The position numbers were made by a program, and so were the translations under genes. Below, one piece after another: positions 8,688-16,185 of a stretch of 16,597 nucleotides of DNA. This stretch comes from Haplosporangium gracile (taxonomy: Eukaryota > Mortierellomycota > Mortierellomycetes > Mortierellales > Mortierellaceae). The stretch is from the NCBI GenBank assembly GCA_015499985.1, contig JAAAUF010000903.1, positions 1 to 16,597 on the forward strand. Direction: 5' to 3'. The first letter of the stretch is position 1, and every line of letters begins with the position of its first letter. The notes under the pieces were generated by a model. That model ran no database searches. It saw nothing but the letters and a program-made list of their open reading frames with translations, and was not told the origin of the DNA.

Positions 8688-8695
8688 ATATAAAT
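8688..8695 (+). promoter_or_regulatory. TATA box of the ubiquitin-like gene
   Basis: ATATAAAT lies 75 bp before the ATG at 8763. It is followed by a C/A-rich leader, the usual arrangement in this window. Confidence 0.55.
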
Positions 8696-8762
8696 ATGGA
8701 CAAATTGCATCCCTTCTCCTCAACATCTCAACAAACCCAGTCCTTCAAGCATTGAACCAACC

Positions 8763-9198
8763 ATGCCTTTCCCTTCCACCTCTCACCTTCCCGACGAATC
8801 TTGGAATGCAATGCTGACCATAACAGCCATCGACATCACCGGCAACATCCCTTCCCTCACTATCGAAGTGAATCACACTGATACCGTTGTTGGTCTCAAA
8901 GAACTGATCATTCAGATCTTCCTTAAGGAAGAAATGATTCAACCAAACAGAGTCCGCCTGTGTCTCGGTTCGGACTCTGCCTTTTGTATCTCCACGCCTC
9001 TCCGACCGGGAACGCATGAATCGTTCAGTGTTCCTGATGAGGCGCGACTTGGAGATATCTTTTGGAAAGATGATAATGTGAATGTCCATGTTGAGATCCT
9101 CCCATGGTAAGGCCTGGCTTTTTTTTAAAAAAAATACTCCCCTCTTAATCATGGTATTGAATCGTTTTTACTAACCATCCAACAGTCCTTCTATCTAG
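8763..9198 (+). CDS. Stand-alone ubiquitin-like protein resembling a Crinkler header
   Basis: A 118-residue protein in two exons (8763-9106 and 9186-9198). Strands LTITAIDITG and LTIEV, the helix VVGLKELIIQIF, and the closing strand VNVHVEILP give the beta-beta-alpha...beta order of the ubiquitin-like header seen in Crinkler proteins, and the closing strand corresponds to HIIVQRP of the gene at 6813. The 79-bp intron has a strong GTAAGG donor, a perfect TACTAAC branch site and an AACAG acceptor. Splicing replaces the final Trp with CPSI and a TAG stop. Unspliced, the frame ends at 9110, giving nearly the same protein. The intron follows the header, as in the Crinkler gene, but no effector domain follows. 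It may be a truncated Crinkler, a decoy, or an independent small ubiquitin-like protein. Confidence 0.72.
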
Positions 9199-9250
9199 AG
9201 CGTATAAGTCGAGACATTGCTTCAATTTCTGTGATCTTAGCAATGCTTGA

Positions 9251-9256
9251 AATAAA
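9251..9256 (+). terminator. Polyadenylation signal AATAAA
   Basis: AATAAA lies 53 bp after the spliced stop codon of the ubiquitin-like gene and is its likely 3'-end signal. Confidence 0.45.
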
Positions 9257-9454
9257 CTTTACTCATATCGTTTACTCTCACTTTGCGTTTTTACACACCG
9301 CATGGTTAGAGTTTACCCCTCTTTTCACAACCAATAATACCCTTCTACTTTTGTTTCATTTGTTTGCCATCTTTCAAAAACTCCTCCTTTCTGTTCGCCA
9401 TTACACCAAACTCTTTTTCTCACTCATCCCCTCCCACACCACTATCCCTTTATC

Positions 9455-9562
9455 ATGTCCTTGTCTGACACCCGCCACACTCTGTATAAAAGACGATTTG
9501 AAGAAGAACAACCCGCTTCTCCTTCGAAAAGAGTGGTCACTCGTAGATCACCTTACCACTAA
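9455..9562 (+). CDS. Short basic ORF, possible first exon or decayed gene start
   Basis: ATG at 9455 follows a C/A-rich leader like those of the real genes nearby and encodes 35 residues with coding-like composition (TLYKRRFEEEQPASPSKR then VVTRR), including nuclear-signal-like basic clusters. It stops at TAA. An open frame in another phase (about 9541-9719) overlaps its end. I could not find a donor/acceptor pair joining it cleanly to the gene at 9778. It could be a separate micro-gene, a missed exon, or the start of a frame-broken gene. Confidence 0.3.
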   Translation: MSLSDTRHTLYKRRFEEEQPASPSKRVVTRRSPYH

Positions 9563-9777
9563 ACCTCTGTTGAGGTTAGGCGCTGTAATAGAACAGCAAC
9601 CCTTTTTAATTGACGAACTCAGAATTGAATGTGGCTTGACAGAACCATATAATGGCCCTGTCTCTGCTAACCTGAATAAAAAGACTTTTTCTTTCCCGTC
9701 TCTCATTTTCCATAACTAAATTCTTCACCACTCCACTCGACTTTAACGACAAACACAACACTTGCAACACAAGCCTT

Positions 9778-10684
9778 ATGGTGGCCGACGATGGAGACAC
9801 TAGCTCCAACAAAGAAAACATCGACCCAAAGGGACCGATACATCGTAGTTCGTGTCGTCTCAGCAAGCGCCTCCCACAGCATGATTTGCAAACCACACCA
9901 TCCACTCACTCTTTCCAATCAGTACCCATCTCATCTGAGAGCAAATCCCTCCTTTACGAACCCTTCAATATTGTTCCCTCCTCCAAAGTGCCCGAAGAAA
10001 AATTTCAATCCACGACTCCGGTTGATTTCCAGCTCAACGTCTCCAGGCCCCTTAACGCCTCTCACTTAAGCATCCCTTTTTTACCCATCTTTTCTCGTAC
10101 AGCCTCCCACACCTTGGTCTTCTGCTCCATATACGAATGGTGTACACCTATCTGCCCTCTTCAACACTTCCAAGGATAACCACCAAGCTGCCCACACTGT
10201 CGAGGACGATGATCAAGCTGCCCACATTGTCGATGGCGACCGTCAAACTACCCACACTGCCGGTGATGACCACCGAACCATCTCAACCCTCTCTTATGTC
10301 ACACAAGAAGTTGAACCAGCGTCGGATGATACTCCTGACTCTCGTTCTCATTCGGTCCATCCAATTATCTCTGATCCCTCGGTTATCGACTCGGAGTATC
10401 ATCCACCGGTCATTGGACCTGACCAAGCACGGGACGACACATTCACGGATCAAAACATGAAAGTTATGCAGGTTCTACAACGTTACCTGAGTTCGATGGG
10501 GAGGACTTTGGACCGCGTCGAAATGGACTGGAGAGCAGCGAGACGGCAGGATTCTCCGGACGAATCTTATCATTACAATAGGCTCTCTGGCCTACACCAT
10601 GAAATCACTATCAGTACTAAAAGTTACATGATTCTCTTTGAGAAATATCTCGCCAAAAAAGTAAGATTGAGAAATAAAAAATAA
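9778..10684 (+). CDS. Hypothetical protein, probably two exons or one frameshift
   Basis: Not recognised. The first part (from 9778) is hydrophilic and includes SSNKENIDP and basic RLSKRLPQ. The last part runs in the next frame from about 10070 to the TAA at 10684, with an acidic His-rich repeat (three 10-residue units) and a helical, charged C-terminus (VMQVLQRYLSSMGRTLDRVE). The frames can be joined by an intron ending at a good acceptor (TTTTCTCGTACAG, 10102). Possible donors are GTCTCC (10039, 64-bp intron, 280 residues) or GTTGAT (10021, 82 bp); both keep phase and both are weak. A frameshift is the alternative. The start at 9778 follows a C/A-rich leader with GAATAAAAAG about 100 bp upstream. 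The stop codon lies within an AATAAA signal (10680-10685). Confidence 0.55.
10184..10273 (+). repeat. Three 30-bp coding repeats in the hypothetical gene
   Basis: In frame, QAAHTVEDDD, QAAHIVDGDR and QTTHTAGDDH follow one another directly. The unit is 10 residues, with Q-x-x-H and an acidic end conserved. Confidence 0.6.
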
Positions 10685-11152
10685 AGCAATCCCGATTTTT
10701 CTGATGTTTTTGAGTAACTGCAGACTTTTTAAATATTGAGACCAAATGGGCAAGATGCTGGTGGCGATGTTGATTGAGAAAATGGGACATCCGTTAGAAA
10801 TGTTCCTCGTAACTTTCTAGGATTTTTGAACACAATTCTTTTCTGTGCCATTTGGGATGATTTTGTTTTTGATAATTTACTTCGTCGGCAAACACCTCTT
10901 ATTTATACATGTGTCGAACTAGACAACTTTGCATATCGTTTGATGACAATTGTATCGTGATGTTCCGCTCACTTATTTTGGATTGATGAAAGCTTAATGT
11001 AGGGCATTTGATGGGTTGTGCTGAAAGCTTGTTGTATGGCATGACATTAGTCGTGATGAAAGGTTAAAATGATTGGATGGGGATGGGTGATTGTCTAGCT
11101 CGCAGGCTCACCAGAGCTCTGACGTTAATTTGTGATGAAAAATTAACTTTTA
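10685..11152. other. Intergenic region without recognisable gene
   Basis: No coding frame or RNA gene is apparent. Several loosely related segments containing TGATGAAA or CTGAAAGCTT occur at about 10983, 11020, 11053 and 11132; they may be remnants of a degenerate repeat. Confidence 0.5.
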
Positions 11153-11524
11153 TTATTGGACTTTTTGGTTGAGGAAAGGGGGGATTTTTTGCCACTGCGT
11201 GAATGTATCTGAGGGAATGTGCTGTCTTAGGAGTTTTTTCAATTGATCTACGTATTCCTTGATCGTGTAGAGACACTCGGTCATCATATCGATGTATCTT
11301 TCCGCTGCTTCTGAATCGTCTCTTGGATTGTTATCGTATACCACTATGCGGTGGGTAGTTTTTTCTGTTATAGTTCTGTTTTCGGAGTAGGCGTGTTTGA
11401 CCTTGCTCACTGTCTCAATAGGCTGATTGTGGGCGAAAAGCAGTTTGTAGCGAGGGCCGGGGTTTTTTCGATGTTCCTTGGGTGAGGGCTGCTTGTGGTT
11501 GTCTGTAGGACTCTTGTAGCATGA
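11153..11524 (-). CDS. Hypothetical ORF, possible 3' exon or gene remnant
   Basis: The minus-strand frame is open from 11524 to a TAA at 11153 (123 residues) with coding-like composition: a basic proline-containing start, TEKTTHRIVVYDNN, and a helix ERYIDMMTECLYTIKEYVDQLKKLL. No ATG stands near its beginning. The in-frame TAG at 11527-11525 could instead be the end of an acceptor (ACCATCTGTAG), in which case an upstream exon is missing. A short open stretch with an ATG lies upstream, but I could not join it in phase. It may be a real terminal exon or a decayed gene. No family recognised. Confidence 0.38.
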   Translation of the reverse strand, partial: SCYKSPTDNHKQPSPKEHRKNPGPRYKLLFAHNQPIETVSKVKHAYSENRTITEKTTHRIVVYDNNPRDDSEAAERYIDMMTECLYTIKEYVDQLKKLLRQHIPSDTFTQWQKIPPFLNQKVQ

Positions 11525-11912
11525 CTACAGATGGTTGTCTATCAATCTTCCTTCGGCCTGGGACGGCTTCAATGTCCCAGCTACCTCTCCTCCTTATGTC
11601 TTTCAGTAGTCATAGTCCTTCATATAAAAATCAATAAAAATCTCAAAGCCTCCTGCGGGTGATATTACAGAAAGAAATGCTTGGATCGTCAGATTAAGAG
11701 GGTCATGGAAAAATGAGGATACTTTATAACGAGCGCGAAATGGGGAGTGTTGCGCAAACTGGAACGTGAAGACGAGAAAAGAAATTGTGCCTTTGTTGTA
11801 AGGTCTAGAGTTGCTTTTATAGCTTGCCTCGGACGTGACTCTTCGTTAAATAAACACAGCTGCATGAGCAACACCTAACCGCATCAAGATAGCTCACAGT
11901 TACTTTCATTTT

Positions 11913-11918
11913 TTTATT
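11913..11918 (-). terminator. Polyadenylation signal of the BTB gene
   Basis: AATAAA on the minus strand, 16 bp beyond the TGA stop of the BTB gene. Confidence 0.5.
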
Positions 11919-11934
11919 CTTGTGTTCTTAGTCT

Positions 11935-12699
11935 TCACTCTTTGGTTGAGATGACATCGTCCGCAATGAAGTCTGGAAGCTCGCTGATGTTCATAAGCGC
12001 TGGTGCTGGTTTACTCGGGCCATGTATGCAGCATCTCTGTGTATCTCCTGTAACCTGGCCGACATGGTAGCCGTGTTTCTTGCGCACCGTGGTATCTATG
12101 CATGCCACGTGTCCATTCAGAGTGTATCTGCCGGATTCATAAGCCCCATAGATCTCTTTGCTCTTTTTAGAATGATCCGAACAACACCAAGCCTTTGAGT
12201 CTTCGCTATCGTCATCGTAACATACACGCTTCCGTGGTTTAACGGCCTCTACCAAAAACCCTAGACACTTAGCGTATATTTCGCTGGTGAGAGTTCCATG
12301 CTTCAGAGCCTCGAATCCAATCGTCAGACATACAGGCACGTTCGTAATGAGCTTGATGATCCGATCGTTGATATACGATCTATAGGTCTCGACCTCATAG
12401 TAGTCGGTGATGCACAGGATCTCGAACAAAAGCGGCACGTAGGAACCGGTATACTGCTTGTTGTAGTAAATATAGGCCATGAACTCGCGAAACGCCTCAA
12501 GACTGTATTGTGAAGACAGATCAACCACTCCTGTTGCAGGTTCTCGCATTGAAGACTCCAACATGGTCTTGAATATAGGAGAGCGATGCTTAATCAGAAA
12601 CGAGATGACCTTGAGCTGCTTGCCATCCTTAAGCTTGACAAGTATGTCGCCCTCGTCGGACGCCAACAACTCTTTGTAGACTGTAGAGAGATCAAACAT
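11935..12699 (-). CDS. BTB/POZ domain protein with Cys/His-rich C-terminus
   Basis: A 254-residue single-exon protein. Residues about 1-120 fit the BTB/POZ fold: DILVKLKDGKQLKVISFLIK, then a helix RSPIFKTMLESSM, VVDLSSQYSLEAFREFMAYIYY and a helix around LCITDYYEVE. BTB domains dimerise and often dock Cullin-3 ubiquitin ligases. No Kelch or MATH partner is seen. The C-terminal half has KPRKRVCYDDD, a CC..H cluster and GHVAC...CCIHG, which could bind metal. The frame opens 29 codons further upstream, but I chose the ATG at 12699: the extra residues come from AT-rich leader sequence with a TTTTTTAAATAC TATA-like box, and the BTB domain begins right after this Met. Confidence 0.82.
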   Translation of the reverse strand: MFDLSTVYKELLASDEGDILVKLKDGKQLKVISFLIKHRSPIFKTMLESSMREPATGVVDLSSQYSLEAFREFMAYIYYNKQYTGSYVPLLFEILCITDYYEVETYRSYINDRIIKLITNVPVCLTIGFEALKHGTLTSEIYAKCLGFLVEAVKPRKRVCYDDDSEDSKAWCCSDHSKKSKEIYGAYESGRYTLNGHVACIDTTVRKKHGYHVGQVTGDTQRCCIHGPSKPAPALMNISELPDFIADDVISTKE

Positions 12700-13168
12700 G
12701 TCTATGAGACTATGATATTCGTATGCGTATTTAAAAAAATAATATGAGAACGAGAATAAGATCAACATCACACAACTGACAGGCACGTATATCGGACAAC
12801 ATCAGAAGATATATATCTAACCGTAATTATGGAGAGTACAAAGCGAGAGAGAGCTAGGCCGTGTCGTTTATGTTTTGACAGCTGTTCGCGTTGACTAGGA
12901 GATTTGAGGCTAGGTTGAGAAGAGACCATGTTAAAAGAAGTGTGGATGTGAGACTGATACAGACCTGACCATGACACAGAGGAAACAAACTAGTGAGAAA
13001 AGTACAATTACCTTATCCTGTTCGCAGTTGAGGGAGTGCGGAGAATTATATTGGACAAAAAAATAAGATGTATGAGATTGGGTAGAGAGCTAAGGTAAAA
13101 AGGAGAATGGGCAAGGATGAGTCTTTATACATATAGCGTTGAAACTCGAATCAACTTTAAAGAATGCA
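12700..13168. other. Upstream region of the BTB gene, no gene seen
   Basis: It contains the likely BTB promoter (TATA-like box near 12730-12742) and purine-rich, low-complexity + strand sequence from about 12820. No convincing coding frame. Confidence 0.5.
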
Positions 13169-13290
13169 CATGCTAATCACGCACATACATGTTAGTCACG
13201 TACATACATGCTAATCACGCACATACATGCTAATCATGCATACACGTGTTGATCATGCATACACATGCCAATCATGCATGCGCATGTTAG
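13169..13290. repeat. 19-bp tandem repeat, six and a half copies
   Basis: Consensus CATGCTAATCACGCACATA. Units start at 13169, 13188, 13207, 13226, 13245 and 13264, with a partial unit to 13290. The first three units carry CACG(C/T)ACATA ends and the last three CATGCATAC(A)-like ends, so the array has two internal subtypes. Confidence 0.88.
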
Positions 13291-13368
13291 AAATATACCC
13301 TGATAAGTATGATGAACGGTGCACTAGGTATGATGGGAACATCTACGAAGTCTTTCTTCACAAGGCCC

Positions 13369-13606
13369 AAGGCAGAGTGGTTACTGAAAACCATGTTGGG
13401 CGTTAGAGTCTATTGGAGGCAAGCTTGAAAGAGAAAAGGATCTAAACATGGTTCGATAAGCGAAGGCTGGTGAAATCTATCGAACTTCAATGGTAGAGCC
13501 TTTTAATTGTTAGACGACCATGTTTGTGGTTGCTGATGGACGGCTAAAAAGAGAATTGGTTTTTATGATTCACCGAGCCGAAAGCCGCGAAAATCGTAAA
13601 AACACC
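13369..13606. other. Segment rich in inverted repeats, possible structured RNA
   Basis: Three pairings are visible. AACCATGTT (13389-13397) pairs with AACATGGTT (13445-13453). GTTCGATA (13451-13458) pairs with TATCGAAC (13478-13485). GGTTTTTATGATT (13558-13570) pairs imperfectly with AATCGTAAAAACACC (13592-13606). No protein-coding signal is present. Which strand would be transcribed, and whether it is an RNA gene at all, cannot be told. Confidence 0.35.
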
Positions 13607-13709
13607 GATCCATATTAATCACAAGACCCCTTTCCATATCCCTTGCTTCCTTCGCACTAATCACCACAACTGATATGTACATTGACACTAACATTTTCTA
13701 ACATAGCCA

Positions 13710-13717
13710 TGACGTCA
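13710..13717. promoter_or_regulatory. TGACGTCA palindrome upstream of the ISG12-like gene
   Basis: A perfect CRE-type site lies about 217 bp before the ATG at 13927, followed by an ATTTTTTAAATGG stretch. A second TATA-like box, GCATAAATAG, lies at 13828-13837. Confidence 0.4.
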
Positions 13718-13926
13718 TTGATATTTTTTAAATGGTGTTTCAATGCAGCACTATTCGCGGAAACGCAGAACACAGGGATCGAATTAAACCTATTTAGGTT
13801 ACAACACTAACGAATAAAGTATTCACGCATAAATAGATGTCGGCACTGCTATCTCTTTCTTACCTTCAGCAGTTGCACACGGTTTGTCTTTCAACGAGCT
13901 TGAATTTATCAATTTTTTTTAGAACT

Positions 13927-14231
13927 ATGACCTGGCGCATGATTGTGAAGTTAGTCGCTGGCGCATTACTTACGCTGGGTATGGGGTGTCAGCAACGACC
14001 GCTATTGTGGGAGCCTTGGGGTTTAGTTCCGGAGGGATCGTGGCGAGAAGTGCTGCTGCCAGTATTATGTCCTTTTACGGTGGTTCGGTTACAGCGAGTT
14101 CACTCTGCATAATCGCACAGGCTATCGGGGCTATTGGGGTCTCGACTTCCGTTTATGTTGGTGTTAGTGCCTGTATGTTGGGTGCTATGACCGTCCTATT
14201 CGCAGAAGATACCGCTTCGCCTAGACTCTGA
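13927..14231 (+). pseudogene. ISG12/IFI6-like (Ifi-6-16 family) hydrophobic protein, frame apparently broken
   Basis: The frame ending at 14231 encodes small-residue hydrophobic sequence (VSATTAIVGALGFSSGGIV, ARSAAASIMS, IIAQAIGAIG) with the Gly/Ala pattern of the interferon-induced 6-16/ISG12 family, small membrane proteins also known outside animals. The matching N-terminal hydrophobic segment (MIVKLVAGALLTLGMG, from ATG 13927) is in another frame. The two meet at a four-G run (13983-13986), where one extra G would restore continuity. A TATA-like box at 13828 supports a start at 13927, not 13837. Alternatively, a 41-bp intron (13882-13922, ending TTTTTTTTAG) would join ATG 13837 in phase to the C-terminal frame, but it is unusually short and loses the family-like N-terminus. 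A sequencing error is also possible. Confidence 0.6.
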
Positions 14232-14620
14232 ATTCATCGAGTCATTGTAGCTGTGGACTAATCCTTTCGGTCCACCTTTCTTAGCATCTAGAAAATGCCG
14301 GGCCTTGAGTTAAAAAAATTGAAAGCACGGAGAGTAAAAGTACAGCTATCTTAGGAACTTCCTGATAACGAAGGGTGATTTCCCTGATGTAAAATACGAA
14401 CATGGCATCTACTTGACAGGATGGACTTTCGATATTGAAAGGCAGAGAGGAGTGCAAACACCCAGAGGGCGGTAAAGCATTGAGTGAACCTAAACCAACA
14501 TATGACAAGGGTACCAGTATAAAAAGAGCGTTACATCGTCATCAACTGAATCAGGTCGGCTGATAAGGCACAAGATAATCACATGCCTAAAGTGTGAGAG
14601 ATGAGTTCCCGTGCTAATGC
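14232..14620. other. Intergenic region without recognisable gene
   Basis: It follows the ISG12-like gene. I see no credible coding frame, repeat or RNA gene; a 75-codon minus-strand frame here lacks coding character. Confidence 0.5.
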
Positions 14621-14623
14621 GCT

Positions 14624-14881
14624 CTACTCGTCATACATGTATTCCTTGAAACTGGCAACACTAACTCTTACATGTGCTCTTCCATAAGAAGATGACTGAT
14701 TCGAAGAGGGAATATCAGACACGCTTGAGGATAAGCACGAGTGTTTGGACATTATGGTATTAATCGCCATCGACTTTATGCGCATAATCTCTTCTCTTGT
14801 GCTATGACCTTCTTGTGCTCTTGGATTTGTTCTATCCCTCCCTTCCGGCTCTTCCGCTTTCTTCCGCCGTATCTGATGCAT
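14624..14881 (-). CDS. Hypothetical small basic/serine-rich ORF
   Basis: An 85-residue frame from ATG 14881 to TAG at 14624, open a little further upstream but without another ATG. Composition is protein-like: a basic N-terminus (RRKKAEEPEGRDR), a helix EEIMRIKSMAINTIMSK, then a serine-rich SSNQSSSYGR and VSVASFKEYMYDE. No family recognised. It is divergent from the zf-3CxxC gene, and its start would lie within that gene's TATA region, which weakens the case. Confidence 0.33.
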   Translation of the reverse strand: MHQIRRKKAEEPEGRDRTNPRAQEGHSTREEIMRIKSMAINTIMSKHSCLSSSVSDIPSSNQSSSYGRAHVRVSVASFKEYMYDE

Positions 14882-15003
14882 AAATACGACATTCGACACG
14901 AATAATTCCCATTAAGACACATTCTCCTTCGACTTTTCATAATCAAAGATCCTTCATTTTGCTTCCTCCTCGGAACAGATACCATCGTCATATACACCAT
15001 TCA

Positions 15004-15750
15004 ATGGATCAGGAAACAGTCCCAAGTCGAAGCGTCATCGGTTCTTTTTACAGCAATTTATTAAAACTTGACACCGAAAACCTAAACACCATCGACATCA
15101 AGGAACATTCGAAGTGGGAGAGAAGACTTATTGATGCAGAGCGGAAAAGGCGCAAGGGTAGTGGCAACACAGTACCAACGAAAGCCGAGAAGAGCAGAAT
15201 CTTATCCATCGGCGAACGAAAAGCGGAGAGCTCGTCAGTTACGACCAAAAACCGGAATCCGATGCCAAGAAGCTGGTCTTTATATCCGGAGCTATTTGGG
15301 GATGTTGACGCTCGTCTCATGAAGCCGTTTACGTTCTACAATGTGGACGATGCCGGTGTGTATGCCCTCAAAGAGTACGACACTTTTGTTTCCGGGGAAT
15401 TCCTTTGCAGCAAGCGCTGCTCGAGGCGCAGATGGACCAGTGGCAAGATTGCTGTTTCGATCCGACTGTATGATCACGACCAGTACAATGCACGTATTCA
15501 CCACCAGCGTTGCCGTGTCTGTAATGCTCTGAGTCGACCTACACTTGATGCCGACACATATGGCGAGCGAGTTTCCTACCGACTCAACAAATGGAGTGGA
15601 TTTAAAATGGACCTTCCCAAATATGGGAATAACCCGACGCCCCCCCACGACTGTGATAATTGTGAAGCGTGTAGCATTGGGCGATGTCCTCACGATAAAG
15701 AAGATGTCAGATACCGCGAATGTCGAAAACACTGTCGTTCAGACTATTAG
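15004..15750 (+). CDS. zf-3CxxC family zinc-binding protein
   Basis: A 248-residue single-exon protein. The C-terminal half has the zf-3CxxC arrangement: EFLCSKRCSRRRWTSGKIAV (Cys 135 and 139), QRCRVCN (Cys 170 and 173), PTLDADTYGERVSYRLNKW, and a final cluster CDNCEACSIGRC (Cys 217, 220, 223, 228). The family is common in fungi and also found in animal receptor-transporting and zygote-arrest proteins; it binds zinc and sometimes RNA. The first pair here is C-x3-C, not the usual C-x2-C. The N-terminal half is basic and low in structure (WERRLIDAERKRRKGSG). The ATG at 15004 is the first in frame, preceded by a C/A/T-rich leader with CATAAATAC near 14878. Confidence 0.85.
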   Translation: MDQETVPSRSVIGSFYSNLLKLDTENLNTIDIKEHSKWERRLIDAERKRRKGSGNTVPTKAEKSRILSIGERKAESSSVTTKNRNPMPRSWSLYPELFGDVDARLMKPFTFYNVDDAGVYALKEYDTFVSGEFLCSKRCSRRRWTSGKIAVSIRLYDHDQYNARIHHQRCRVCNALSRPTLDADTYGERVSYRLNKWSGFKMDLPKYGNNPTPPHDCDNCEACSIGRCPHDKEDVRYRECRKHCRSDY

Positions 15751-15815
15751 ACTTCTTCGGCCGAGTTCACTCAATTTGTTAATCCGACCACTGAACCTCC
15801 AAACCAATGAAAAAA

Positions 15816-15826
15816 AATAAAATAAA
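15816..15826 (+). terminator. Overlapping AATAAA polyadenylation signals
   Basis: Two AATAAA motifs sharing one base lie about 65-75 bp after the stop of the zf-3CxxC gene. Confidence 0.5.
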
Positions 15827-15993
15827 ACGTGGCAGTTCATACCAACAAGTTTCACACGTCACTCTCCTTGCTGCTGTGCTTTACATCAGCAACTCTTTGT
15901 TGGCTGCGTACTTTTGAAAAATAGCTCGGTCTGCACTGCATAATAGACAACCACGGACCTCGACCAAAAGAGAGGGAGTGTTGTGATACGGGT

Positions 15994-16185
15994 CTATTTT
16001 AAATCATTTATTTGCTGAAGCTCGTCATGTGGTAAAAACCACACTTTGACAAAGACGTCACCATCTAAGTAGGTTGGTTTGGGCATCCGTAGTGTAAAAT
16101 AAAAAAAAAATCTTCTCTTTTTCCTTATGACCATTCGGACCCTTGCCATTTCAGGAGTGTATTTAATCAATGAGAATGTTTTCAT
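15994..16185 (-). CDS. Hypothetical small ORF
   Basis: A 63-residue frame from ATG 16185 to TAG 15994. Strand-like segments (ARVRMVIRKKRR, FFFYFTL, DVFVKVWFLP) and an ending HDELQQINDLK give it some protein character, but the FFFY part comes from a T/A-run. No family recognised, and no clear TATA box upstream. It may be a small gene, a terminal exon or chance. Confidence 0.3.
   Translation of the reverse strand: MKTFSLIKYTPEMARVRMVIRKKRRFFFYFTLRMPKPTYLDGDVFVKVWFLPHDELQQINDLK

Noticed and set aside
8083..8817. 244-codon plus-strand ORF through the minisatellite
   Set aside because: It stays open because the 171-bp period is a multiple of three, its residues simply mirror the DNA repeat, and it runs out of frame over the start of the ubiquitin-like gene. 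Other frames are open there too.
9231..9454. First half of the 162-codon ORF starting at 9231
   Set aside because: Composition is that of a pyrimidine-rich 3' flank and leader, and it contains the AATAAA of the preceding gene.
12700..12786. 29-residue N-terminal extension of the BTB protein
   Set aside because: The hydrophobic residues come from an AT-rich leader and TATA-like stretch; the BTB domain begins right after the downstream Met.
12768..12977. 69-codon minus-strand ORF upstream of the BTB gene
   Set aside because: It lies in low-complexity leader/promoter sequence, has no recognised motif, and could not be joined to the BTB frame by clear splice sites.
13169..13290. CRISPR array
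   Set aside because: Units are directly adjacent with no unique spacers, and the genome is eukaryotic.
13306..13390. Possible C/D snoRNA (ATGATGA then CTGA)
   Set aside because: I could find no terminal stem joining the boxes and no convincing guide match; the motifs are short enough to be chance.
13369..13460. Possible tRNA gene from A-box and B-box-like strings
   Set aside because: The boxes are about 80 bp apart with no acceptor stem, anticodon arm or proper T-arm pairing.
14776..15000. 74-codon basic minus-strand ORF
   Set aside because: It overlaps the leader of the zf-3CxxC gene and another frame with better protein character; its basic residues reflect purine-rich sequence.
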